A stretch of DNA of 6,968 nucleotides from SAR324 cluster bacterium (GCA_002401295.1 NVSR01000161.1:1-6968), one strand, 5' to 3'; counted from the stretch's first letter, positions 1 to 6,453 are shown. Notes: generated by a model from the letters alone, not told the origin. Numbers and translations: made by a program.

Positions 1-208
1 TTGATTCTTGCATCTGTGTAACGGAATCATAACCGTAGGTGAATACTGTATTACAGGCCTCACCCACTACGTAAGGTGCCGAACCTTCAGGATACTTATC
101 ACTCATATCCTTACCTTCCATATGTCCACCAAAGTGGAATGGAGTGAAGGCAACACCAGATTCAACACGACGTGTAACTTGCGCTTTAACCTTAATCCTT
201 GCACCTTC
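1..208 (-). pseudogene. C-terminal fragment of molybdopterin formate dehydrogenase alpha subunit
   Basis: About 69 codons, read in the flagellin frame, match the C-terminus of catalytic formate dehydrogenase alpha subunits: a beta-rich 'RIKVKAQVTRRVESGVAF' stretch, then PFHFGG, DKYPEG, PYVVGEACNT and YGYDSVTQMQE. In the family this segment closes the C-terminal molybdopterin cofactor-binding domain. The metal and cofactor ligands in the N-terminal and central domains are not here, so the fragment alone cannot be active. It contains a cysteine (residue 397 of the fusion), while the flagellin parts of this window have none. If the joint is an artefact, this is simply the end of an intact fdhA elsewhere in a genome, possibly from another organism. 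Confidence 0.85.
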
Positions 209-1243
209 AGCACCTTCAATCGAAGCAGCTTCTCCTGAAATTCCTGTATCCGTGGATCCGGGGATATCTCGAACTAATTCTCCCGTGTAGCGGATAGAAA
301 GTCCTTCCGTATTCTCAGCTCCACCAATACCAGTTAGAACCTGGCCTTTTCCCGTTGCAGTCTCACCATTAATCGTTCCATGAATATCTTGTCCGGCTTG
401 AGCGACTTCAATTTCTCCAGCTTCGCTAGAGAGGACTCCCATGGTGGAACTGGAAACCTGAAATCCTTGCTCAGAGCCAAACTCTTTATGACTTACTTGT
501 AGTGTTCCCTCTTCGCCCAACTCTACATCCACAGACAACCCATTCTTACGAATCTCAGATCTCAAGTTTTGCACAGCTGTTTCAACAGAGTCATCACCAG
601 TTGTGGTATAGCTGGCTTTTCTACCGTTTTCGATGACGGTTAAGGTTTCACCGCTACTAATAATGTCTTGAGTTAAAGCGACTTCACCTGTGACGTTGGA
701 TTTAGTTGCTCCCTGGTTGATTCTAACTTCAAAGCCATTGGTAGCTGAATCTTCCGTAGACAGGTTAGCACCTACAAATTCCAGATCAGAACCAGTTGTG
801 GTTCCTGTAGCTCCATTCGAGCCATCCAATAAACGTTTGTTGCCAAACTGTGCCTGTTCGGCAATTCGGGCCACAGTAGCTAAAGCATTAGTGATCTCTT
901 TCTGATCGGCCTCCAGCATTCTCTCATCATTCACGCCCTCATTGGCAGCGTGGATGGCTAATTGACGGATATTGACCAGTTGTGCACTGACCTCAGACAA
1001 GTTGGCTTCAGCTGTTTGAACCATGGAAATGCTTGTTTCCGAATTATCGATGGCCTGGTTCATACCTGCGATCTGTGCTCTCATCTGCTCTGAAATCACC
1101 AGAGCGGCCGGGCCATCAGAAGCCCGATTGATCTTCAATCCTGAAGAAAGTTTTTCTAAGGTTTTTGCCATGCCAGCATCGTTAGCTTGTAAGTTACGAT
1201 GAGCATTGATTGCAGCTGTATTGTGATTGATTCGTAAAGCCAT
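1..1243 (-). CDS. Flagellin N-terminal part fused in frame to formate dehydrogenase alpha C-terminus (3'-partial)
   Basis: The start is ATG at 1243, preceded by a good Shine-Dalgarno. The frame stays open to the left edge (414 complete codons, no stop), so the end is outside the window. Residues 1-345 are flagellin: D0/D1 start MALRINHNTAAINAHRNL, the 'SDGPAALVISEQM' signature near 42-54, 'IRQLAIHAANEGVND' near 92-106, and the central 'GTINGE...GQVLTG...EGLSIRYTG' motif near 289-321. From about residue 346 the protein is the end of a molybdopterin-dependent formate dehydrogenase alpha subunit (molydopterin-binding C-terminal domain): FHFGG at 369-373, KYPEG at 383-387, a GEACNT segment at 394-399, and YGYDSVTQMQE at 403-413. 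In that family only a few residues normally follow. The flagellin C-terminal D1/D0, needed for FliS binding and polymerisation, is absent, so this product should not build a filament. It could be a true rearrangement or an assembly chimera. The identity of each half is secure; that the joint exists in the cell is not. Confidence 0.85.
   Translation of the reverse strand, partial: MALRINHNTAAINAHRNLQANDAGMAKTLEKLSSGLKINRASDGPAALVISEQMRAQIAGMNQAIDNSETSISMVQTAEANLSEVSAQLVNIRQLAIHAANEGVNDERMLEADQKEITNALATVARIAEQAQFGNKRLLDGSNGATGTTTGSDLEFVGANLSTEDSATNGFEVRINQGATKSNVTGEVALTQDIISSGETLTVIENGRKASYTTTGDDSVETAVQNLRSEIRKNGLSVDVELGEEGTLQVSHKEFGSEQGFQVSSSTMGVLSSEAGEIEVAQAGQDIHGTINGETATGKGQVLTGIGGAENTEGLSIRYTGELVRDIPGSTDTGISGEAASIEGAEGARIKVKAQVTRRVESGVAFTPFHFGGHMEGKDMSDKYPEGSAPYVVGEACNTVFTYGYDSVTQMQES
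201..218. repeat. 9-bp perfect tandem duplication at the flagellin/formate dehydrogenase joint
   Basis: The plus strand reads gcaccttca twice in direct succession. On the coding strand this gives Glu-Gly-Ala twice (residues 343-348). The first copy suits the flagellin variable loop (flagellin A has 'EATEG' at the equivalent place) and the second suits the 'EGA-I-VKA' start of the formate dehydrogenase segment. The duplication therefore marks the crossover, as expected of microhomology joining, replication slippage, or an amplification chimera. Confidence 0.8.
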
Positions 1244-1248
1244 AACAT

Positions 1249-1256
1249 ACCTCCCT
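1249..1256 (-). promoter_or_regulatory. Shine-Dalgarno of flagellin C
   Basis: The minus strand reads AGGGAGGT five bases before the ATG at 1243. This fixes the start, which also gives the conserved flagellin beginning MALRINHN. Confidence 0.85.
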
Positions 1257-1295
1257 GTATAATTATTTTATCTGAGTTTCGATTTGAAAATTCCC

Positions 1296-2633
1296 TTAAG
1301 CAACAATTTCCGGTGATAACATGGATTTCAATTGATCAGCCATTTCCCCTGCCTTATCCTTTGAAAATTCCAAGATCTCTGAGCTTGCCGTCAGAGGCCG
1401 GATAGATCCTTGCAATAATTCAATGGTCCGATTAACAAAGCGGTCTTCCTCGCTACACAACTCTTCCCTTAGTTGCTTTAAGTCCGCTATGGCCCAAAGA
1501 ATCAGTTTGAGACTATCTCTGCTTTGTTCCCTGTTATCCGCACGAATCGAATCCAGGTTGGAAAAAGCACTCGCGTTACTCACGCCGATAGCCTGATACT
1601 GGGGACTCAGTGAAGGTATGCTTAATACCTCAGTTTTCTCTCCTGTCTGGTCGACAGGGATAAAAAGTCCGTTTTGTTTGACCTGTATGTAACCGATAAT
1701 CTCTCCAGGAAACTTAATCTTTCCATCGTAGTGGAGGATCAACCCATCGGTCTGCGGGTTTCCTCGGTTGCCTATCAGGAAACCGCCTACTCCACGAGCC
1801 TGTTCTCGCCCGATCGTTCCTTTGATATCCCTACCCGGTTTGGCCTGCATGGGCTCACCAGGAGTGTGGGAGATCAATTTTGTATTTAAACTGATGCCAT
1901 AAAAGTTGTTTTCCCTTCCCAACTGGTTATGGATGAAATAGAGCCGACCATCTTCAGTTTTAGTGACTCGAATATCCAATCCATGGTTGAAGAGGCATTC
2001 CTGCAAGTTGCGGATCAAACTTTCGGGATCCTCATCTTTTCTAACTCGGTAATGTACTTGCTGATTGCCTTCCACAAAGGCGATGTCTGTCTCGCGCTTT
2101 AAGATCTCACGATCAAGGGGTAGCTGTCCGATCAAAGAACCGGGTTTGGCTTCCTGGTAGATAGTTACAGGGTAGCCTGGAGTTCCCGAAGAAATTACCC
2201 TGGCTGATCCACGAACAAATCTTAAATCTTTGTTGCTGCTTTTACCAATCAGCCCAATTTCCCCATTCAAAACTCCCTGTCCCTGGAAGTTGCAGGCATA
2301 AGCCACTTCTTGGAAGTGATCCAGTTCTTGCCTGAGGTAGTTGTTCACCACATCAAAGGATTCTATGCCCTGGATATTCCCCAGTCCTTTGGTTTCCATG
2401 AATTCGCTCATCCTTTCCAGGATCTCCGCCAAGTCTCCCAATGTCTTTTGGGCGACTTGGATTCTGGAAACGGAGGACTCTAATTTTCCGATGACGGAGA
2501 TCGCTCCCATGTTATCAGGGAGGGGATTCACTTTGGGAATCATACCTCCGGATTCTCTCAGTGAGGGGTCTAACCTTCGACTCCCTCCAGTTTGCTGCGC
2601 AAGGGGTGAGCTCCCATTAAATTTTTTGATCAT
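1296..2633 (-). CDS. Divergent flagellin-like protein lacking recognisable D0 ends
   Basis: A 445-residue protein that I do not recognise as a named family. It aligns by eye with flagellin B from the middle of the N-terminal D1 helix onward: 'SSVSRIQVAQKTL' (residues 53-65) against 'SAVSMVQTTEAAL', then 'CNFQGQGVLNG' against 'TQFGTKSLLDG', 'GRDIKGTIGRE' (277-287) against 'GQDIHGTISGE', 'TDGLILHYDG' (305-314) against 'VEGLTVRYTG', and 'SRDSLKLILWAI' (371-382) against 'AQDALLLVDQAI'. The first 40 or so residues do not resemble flagellin D0, and the C-terminus (EIVA) lacks the polymerising 'ANQ-P--VL-LL' end. It has three cysteines (114, 213, 393) and a tryptophan, unlike the cysteine-free flagellins beside it. 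The start has a strong Shine-Dalgarno that overlaps the stop of flagellin B. It probably does not sit in the filament as a normal subunit; a cytoplasmic, export-regulating or capping role is possible but unproven. A decayed flagellin is less likely because the frame is intact. Confidence 0.8.
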   Translation of the reverse strand: MIKKFNGSSPLAQQTGGSRRLDPSLRESGGMIPKVNPLPDNMGAISVIGKLESSVSRIQVAQKTLGDLAEILERMSEFMETKGLGNIQGIESFDVVNNYLRQELDHFQEVAYACNFQGQGVLNGEIGLIGKSSNKDLRFVRGSARVISSGTPGYPVTIYQEAKPGSLIGQLPLDREILKRETDIAFVEGNQQVHYRVRKDEDPESLIRNLQECLFNHGLDIRVTKTEDGRLYFIHNQLGRENNFYGISLNTKLISHTPGEPMQAKPGRDIKGTIGREQARGVGGFLIGNRGNPQTDGLILHYDGKIKFPGEIIGYIQVKQNGLFIPVDQTGEKTEVLSIPSLSPQYQAIGVSNASAFSNLDSIRADNREQSRDSLKLILWAIADLKQLREELCSEEDRFVNRTIELLQGSIRPLTASSEILEFSKDKAGEMADQLKSMLSPEIVA

Positions 2634-2638
2634 CTCAG

Positions 2639-2645
2639 CCTCCTT
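2639..2645 (-). promoter_or_regulatory. Shine-Dalgarno overlapping the flagellin B stop codon
   Basis: The minus strand reads AAGGAGG five bases before the ATG at 2633. Its first bases lie inside the TAA stop of flagellin B (2644-2646). Only 10 nt separate the two genes, so ribosomes finishing flagellin B end on this site and the two genes are probably translationally coupled. Confidence 0.85.
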
Positions 2646-4200
2646 ATTTAAGCAGCGTTAGTACGTTATTAGGAGCTTGATTTGCCTGAGCCAACATTGC
2701 TGTTGCGGACTGGGACATAATCTGGTTCCGGGTAAAGTCAGACATTTCGATGGCCATATCCGCATCTCGGATAACAGATTCGGCATTGATTAGATTTTCC
2801 TTAGCGACTCGCAGTCCTGAAATATTAGATTCCAGAGTGTTTTTTTGAATCGCTCCCAACTCGGCTCGAAGACTACTGATCTCATTAATCGCTTGATCAA
2901 CCAAGAGCAGGGCATCCTGAGCTCCCTGAGCCGATGTTATATCTAAGTCACGGATATTTTTGAAACCACTCTCATTGTTGATTTTCGTTCCCAATTTTTC
3001 CGTACTGGTATGGGGCAGTAAAACTTTTACATTTTGTCCCCGGTTACCACCGATCTGGAAAATCAGTGCGTGGTTTTCTACCATCACTCGACCGACTTCG
3101 GTATCCTCTTCAGCAGCCATGTCGAAAGCAGAGGGTTCTCCTGTTGGAGAGACACCATCTAATTCGTCTTCAGCGGCCAGGGCGGGATCAAGCTCACCCA
3201 ATGCTCCCACATCCATACCCGGTTGAGTGGTCTTACTGCTGCCTGTATAACGAACCGTCAACCCCTCTACGTTGGTTCCGATATCTCCGGTTAGGAACTG
3301 TCCGTCACCTATTGTCACTTCACCACTAATGGTCCCATGAATGTCTTGCCCGTTCATCACTCGGGTGGAAGTATCCGCTTTCTCAGAAAGAACCCCATCC
3401 GTTGAGCTGATGACACTAAAAGTGTGTTTGGATCCGTATTTCTTCTGTACTACCGTCATCTGGTCGTTTTCATCGGCGAAAACATCCAAACTCATGTCGG
3501 CATTCCGTAATTTTGAATTAATCTTGTTCACTACTGATTCTAGAGACTCACCCAGTGAGGTCGTGAACTGGACATTCCTGGAACCTTCTTTGATGATAAA
3601 AGTTTCTTCCGAATCAATCAGGTCCTGACTCAAAGCAACTGCTCCCGTGATCTTAGCTTGTGTGGCTTCTTGAGTAACCTCCACACTATAACCACTGTGA
3701 GGCGAAGAGAGTGTTTTTGTTCCGGCGTTGATGAAGCTCAAGCCCTCACCGGCAGCTGTTCCACTGATACCGAAACTGCCATCCAACAAACTCTTAGTAC
3801 CGAATTGAGTATTCTTAGAGATCCGATCAATGGTTTGCATGGCATTAGAAAGTTCCGCCTGATTAGCTTGCAACATAATGTCGTCATTCACGCCCTCATT
3901 CGCAGAGTGGATAGCTAACTGTCTCATACCAATCAACAGACTGTTGACTTCATTCAAAGCAGCTTCTGTAGTTTGCACCATCGAAACAGCCGATTCGGAG
4001 TTCATGATCGCCTGGGTCAAACCTGCTACCTGAGATCTCATTTGCTCGGAGATCACCAGAGCTGCAGGACCGTCAGCTCCCCTGTTGATTTTTAAACCAC
4101 TGGAAAGTCTTTCCAGAGTTTTCCCCATGCGCTCATCGTTTTTGACTAAGTTTCGATGAGCATTGATAGCTGCAATATTATGATTGATGCGTAATGACAT
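2644..4200 (-). CDS. fliC: Flagellin B (filament subunit)
   Basis: A complete 518-residue flagellin, the secreted subunit that polymerises into the filament. D0/D1 at the N-terminus starts MSLRINHNIAAINAHRNL, followed by 'LSSGLKINRGADGPAALVI' (32-50) and 'MRQLAIHSANEGVND' (92-106). The central beta domain (about 176-320) contains 'GQDIHGTISGE' (284-294) and 'EGLTVRYTG' (312-320). A variable acidic loop follows at 321-375, rich in Asp, Glu, Pro and Gly. D1/D0 return at the C-terminus with 'KNTLESNISGLRVAKENL', 'AESVIRDADMA' (483-493) and the end 'ANQAPNNVLTLLK'. There are no cysteines. The start is supported by TAGGAGAA seven bases upstream (sequence 4206-4212). It lies 60 nt after fliS and 10 nt before the flagellin-like gene. 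No internal sigma-28 promoter is convincing. It is longer than minimal flagellins because of the central insertion. Confidence 0.96.
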   Translation of the reverse strand: MSLRINHNIAAINAHRNLVKNDERMGKTLERLSSGLKINRGADGPAALVISEQMRSQVAGLTQAIMNSESAVSMVQTTEAALNEVNSLLIGMRQLAIHSANEGVNDDIMLQANQAELSNAMQTIDRISKNTQFGTKSLLDGSFGISGTAAGEGLSFINAGTKTLSSPHSGYSVEVTQEATQAKITGAVALSQDLIDSEETFIIKEGSRNVQFTTSLGESLESVVNKINSKLRNADMSLDVFADENDQMTVVQKKYGSKHTFSVISSTDGVLSEKADTSTRVMNGQDIHGTISGEVTIGDGQFLTGDIGTNVEGLTVRYTGSSKTTQPGMDVGALGELDPALAAEDELDGVSPTGEPSAFDMAAEEDTEVGRVMVENHALIFQIGGNRGQNVKVLLPHTSTEKLGTKINNESGFKNIRDLDITSAQGAQDALLLVDQAINEISSLRAELGAIQKNTLESNISGLRVAKENLINAESVIRDADMAIEMSDFTRNQIMSQSATAMLAQANQAPNNVLTLLK

Positions 4201-4204
4201 GGCG

Positions 4205-4212
4205 TTCTCCTA
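4205..4212 (-). promoter_or_regulatory. Shine-Dalgarno of flagellin B
   Basis: TAGGAGAA on the minus strand lies just ahead of the ATG at 4200, which starts the conserved MSLRINHN sequence. Confidence 0.8.
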
Positions 4213-4260
4213 CTCGGGTAATTTGTTTCGATTCGTGCGATTTTTTAAGTATCTCTAGAG

Positions 4261-4686
4261 TTAACCTGTAAACCTGGCACCTGCGTTGGCCATTCGTTGC
4301 ATTGGTCTTGCGGCCCCAGCCGATTTAACGACTTTCCATCCTTCGCGCAGGTTGTTTAATACCTTTTGAACTTCTCTAATCTTATGGATATCTTTCTTCA
4401 GATTCGCAATTACGACCTGCTCATAAGAGTATACATAGAGTCGTTTCAGGTTTGTGGCGACTTCGCCGCCTCGGTCTTCTCGGAGAGTACTGGTTAATTC
4501 CAATAAGATTTTTCCGGTTTTATGAAGATTAATATGTGCTACTTCCAAATCTCCTTCTTGAATCGCTTTAACCCCTCGGTCCATGAATCGATTCATGCCA
4601 TCGTACAACATCACGATCAGTTGTTTTTGGTTGGATGTTTGTACACTGGTCTTCTGATAAGCCTGATAGGGTCGTCCTTGAGCCAT
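4261..4686 (-). CDS. fliS: Flagellar export chaperone FliS
   Basis: A 141-residue protein with FliS family features: the N-terminal 'YQAYQKTSVQTSNQKQLIVMLYDG' region (7-30) with the conserved Tyr cap and LYDG motif, 'LTSTLREDRGGEVATNLKRLY' (64-84) and 'LNNLREGWK' (110-118). In the family, FliS is a cytoplasmic four-to-five helix bundle that binds the flagellin C-terminal D0 and prevents early polymerisation before export through FlhA. The usual family length is about 125-135 residues, so this one has a short basic Gly/Ala/Arg-rich tail (about 122-141). It is encoded between flagellins A and B, so it probably serves both. It would not be expected to bind the flagellin C chimera or the flagellin-like protein, which lack that C-terminal helix. 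The start is supported by GGAGG at 4692-4696. Confidence 0.95.
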   Translation of the reverse strand: MAQGRPYQAYQKTSVQTSNQKQLIVMLYDGMNRFMDRGVKAIQEGDLEVAHINLHKTGKILLELTSTLREDRGGEVATNLKRLYVYSYEQVVIANLKKDIHKIREVQKVLNNLREGWKVVKSAGAARPMQRMANAGARFTG

Positions 4687-4691
4687 TTTGG

Positions 4692-4696
4692 CCTCC
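4692..4696 (-). promoter_or_regulatory. Shine-Dalgarno of fliS
   Basis: GGAGG on the minus strand, five bases before the ATG at 4686. It is distinct from the stronger but orphan site at 4802-4814. Confidence 0.8.
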
Positions 4697-4735
4697 GTCT
4701 TTAAAGATTTTGAAAAGTATTTGTTGGGTCCTTGC

Positions 4736-4785
4736 GGTTAACCCGCGAAGTGGCACTCTTTAAAGTGTCTCTTCGCCGGCTAACC
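4736..4785 (-). other. Long imperfect stem-loop in the flagellin A-fliS gap
   Basis: The arms 4771-4785 and 4736-4750 pair over 15 positions in the minus-strand transcript, with one G-U pair and one G-G mismatch. The 20-nt loop contains a second small hairpin (4754-4757 with 4764-4767). No U-run follows in the direction of transcription, so it is not a standard intrinsic terminator. It could be an RNA processing or 3'-protecting stem that lets flagellin A message accumulate above fliS, or an attenuator. The pairing is seen; the role is inferred. Confidence 0.6.
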
Positions 4786-4801
4786 CCTTAAAATTCCCCC
4801 C

Positions 4802-4821
4802 GGATCACCTCCTTGTCATCC
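4802..4821 (-). promoter_or_regulatory. Orphan extended Shine-Dalgarno in a CsrA-like hairpin
   Basis: On the minus strand, AAGGAGGTGATCC (4802-4814) is a perfect 13-nt complement of the bacterial 16S rRNA 3' tail, yet no ATG, GTG or TTG follows at useful spacing. The surrounding bases form a stem (GGATGAC with GTGATCC, one mismatch) that leaves AAGGAG in the loop. The core ACAAGGAGGT resembles the CsrA/RsmA recognition site, which is known to favour GGA in hairpin loops and to regulate flagellin leaders in Bacillus. A second reading is a 5' stabiliser or ribosome standby site for a processed fliS message. Confidence 0.5.
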
Positions 4822-4836
4822 GAGAGGATTCAGTAT

Positions 4837-6441
4837 TTACTGAGCATTCAGCAGTGATAATACTGATTTGGGTGTCTGGTTTGCTTGTCCTAACATGGCC
4901 ATGCCACTGGAAAGCAAAATTTGTTGTTTCGTAAAGTTTGACATCTCAGCGGCCATGTCCGTATCTCGAATAACGGACTCAGCAGAGATCAAGTTTTCTG
5001 ATGCGTAGCGCAGATTGTTGAGATTTGACTCCAGGGTATTTTTCTGGAAGGCCCCGAGGCGCCCTCTAGCAGAGCTGATTTCATAAATCGATTGATCAAT
5101 CAATTTCAAAGAGTCCTGTGATCCTTGAAAAGTGGTCACGTCCATATCTCCCAGGGCGGCGAAGCCACTCTCATTATCAATGCCTCGTGAGAGAGTTTGA
5201 GTATTCACATTGGGTAGATCGATGGAAACTGTTTGTCCTTCGTTCGGCCCGATTTGAAAAGTTAGTGAACTATTTGAGATGTAAATGTTTCCTTCCGTTG
5301 CTTCTACAGGAGCAGCAGGTTGAGGTGAGAAGTCCATGACAGTCTCTCCATCTTCATCCAAAACAATTTCACCATCCTCATCTCGCTGTGGGACTCCGAT
5401 GGGATTGCCTTGCTCATCAGTAGCTGTTTGCTTGATAGGGTTTCCCTCTACATCCACCTGAGGCTGAGTTTTCAAGCCTCCAGTATATTGAAGCGTTAAG
5501 CCTTCAGCTCTAGTGCCTCGTGCAGCTGTCAGAAACTGACCTGATCCGTAAGAAAGCTCTCCTCCAATGGTTCCTTGCACATCCAGGCCTTGAACAGCCT
5601 CTTCCATCACATTGGCTTCTTCCGCCAAAAAACCTGCTACAGAGACAACTGCTCCAAAAGTTGGCTCAGAACCGTATTCGTTATGCTCTACAAATAATTG
5701 ACCTTCTTCAGTGAGTCCAACTTCTACATTGAGGTTATTTTGACTGATCAGTTGCTCCACATTTTTGATGATGGCATCCATGGTCTCACCTACTTTACTG
5801 AAGTAAGTCATGCTATTTCCACCTTCCTGCAGAGTGATCTGAATGTTCCCCTCATTGATTTCTTCCTGAGTCAGAGTCCGTTCTCCCACCATTTTGGCTC
5901 GGGTTGCAGCTTCGTTGATGTCGACTACATAACCATCAGCAGGTGAAGATTGTGTGTTTGGCTCTGCCTTGACGAAGCGAATTCCCTCCCCTATAGCAAC
6001 CCCGGAAACTCCGTTACTGCCATCCAGCAGGTTTCGGGAACCAAATTGAGCTTGCTTGGCGATTCCATCCAGAGTTCGTAAAGAGTTATCAATTTCCGCT
6101 TGATCAGCTGCCAACATTTTGTCATCGTTGGCACCCTCATTCGCTGCGTGCAAAGCCAGCTGTCTCATGTTCACCAAGATGTTGTTAACCTCACTCAGAG
6201 AAGCCTCAGAGGTTTGCACCATGGAGATGGAAATTTCAGAGTTACTCACCGCTTGTTCTAGAGATTTTACCTGAGCCTTCATTTGCTCGGCGATTACCAA
6301 GTTGGCAGGTCCGTCAGCAGCTCGGTTAATTTTCTCACCAGAGGACAATCGTTCCAAAGACTTGGACATTTCTCGGTCAGTCTTTTGCAAGTTTCTCCAA
6401 GAGTTAATCGCTGCAGTGTTAGAATTGATTCGTAAACCCAT
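4837..6441 (-). CDS. fliC: Flagellin A (filament subunit, promoter-proximal)
   Basis: A complete 534-residue flagellin. The N-terminus MGLRINSNTAAINSWRNL and 'LSSGEKINRAADGPANLVI' (32-50) form D0/D1, with 'MRQLALHAANEGAND' at 92-106 and 'AQFGSRNLLDGS' at 131-142. The central beta domain carries 'DVQGTIGGE' (287-295) and 'EGLTLQYTGG' (313-322). An acidic variable loop at about 330-371 contains two 'DEDGE' copies (364-368 equivalent and just before it). The C-terminal D1/D0 has 'AESVIRDTDMAAEM' (487-500) and ends 'ANQTPKSVLSLLNAQ'. There are no cysteines. The start is set by AGAGGTAA just upstream (6446-6453). It is first behind two tandem sigma-28 promoters and so is probably the most expressed flagellin here. 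Its sequence differs from B and C at the N-terminus (SWRNL rather than AHRNL), so it is a distinct paralogue rather than a recent copy. Confidence 0.96.
   Translation of the reverse strand: MGLRINSNTAAINSWRNLQKTDREMSKSLERLSSGEKINRAADGPANLVIAEQMKAQVKSLEQAVSNSEISISMVQTSEASLSEVNNILVNMRQLALHAANEGANDDKMLAADQAEIDNSLRTLDGIAKQAQFGSRNLLDGSNGVSGVAIGEGIRFVKAEPNTQSSPADGYVVDINEAATRAKMVGERTLTQEEINEGNIQITLQEGGNSMTYFSKVGETMDAIIKNVEQLISQNNLNVEVGLTEEGQLFVEHNEYGSEPTFGAVVSVAGFLAEEANVMEEAVQGLDVQGTIGGELSYGSGQFLTAARGTRAEGLTLQYTGGLKTQPQVDVEGNPIKQTATDEQGNPIGVPQRDEDGEIVLDEDGETVMDFSPQPAAPVEATEGNIYISNSSLTFQIGPNEGQTVSIDLPNVNTQTLSRGIDNESGFAALGDMDVTTFQGSQDSLKLIDQSIYEISSARGRLGAFQKNTLESNLNNLRYASENLISAESVIRDTDMAAEMSNFTKQQILLSSGMAMLGQANQTPKSVLSLLNAQ
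5329..5454 (-). other. Acidic low-complexity loop of flagellin A
   Basis: Residues about 330-371 are rich in Asp, Glu, Gly, Asn and Pro, with an imperfect repeat: 'EGNPI' occurs as 'VEGNPI' and 'EQGNPI', then 'RDEDGEIVL' and 'LDEDGETVM'. It lies right after the conserved YTG motif, at the place where flagellin B has its own unrelated acidic loop and where flagellin C switches to formate dehydrogenase. In the filament this loop would lie on the outer surface. Confidence 0.65.
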
Positions 6442-6445
6442 GACG

Positions 6446-6453
6446 TTACCTCT
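6446..6453 (-). promoter_or_regulatory. Shine-Dalgarno of flagellin A
   Basis: AGAGGTAA on the minus strand shortly before the ATG at 6441; moderate strength, but the downstream protein start (MGLRINSN) is typical. Confidence 0.7.

Noticed and set aside
8..238. Plus-strand ORF of 76 codons
   Set aside because: It is antisense to the formate dehydrogenase segment, has no ribosome site and resembles nothing.
1244..1295. Promoter between the flagellin-like gene and flagellin C
   Set aside because: AT-rich words such as GATAAAAT exist, but no matching -35 at correct spacing was found in the 52-nt gap.
4201..4260. Internal sigma-28 promoter ahead of flagellin B
   Set aside because: There is a TAAAAAAT-like word, but no CCGATAA-like -10 at 11-nt spacing.
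4568..4756. Minus-strand 62-codon ORF starting with GTG
   Set aside because: It overlaps fliS in another frame, begins inside the stem-loop and has no ribosome site.
4736..4785. Intrinsic (Rho-independent) terminator
   Set aside because: The stem is good but no U-run follows on the minus strand or the plus strand.
4802..4814. Remnant of a 16S rRNA 3' end on the plus strand
   Set aside because: Only the 13-nt tail matches; the conserved bases that precede it in 16S rRNA are absent, and no 23S or tRNA follows.
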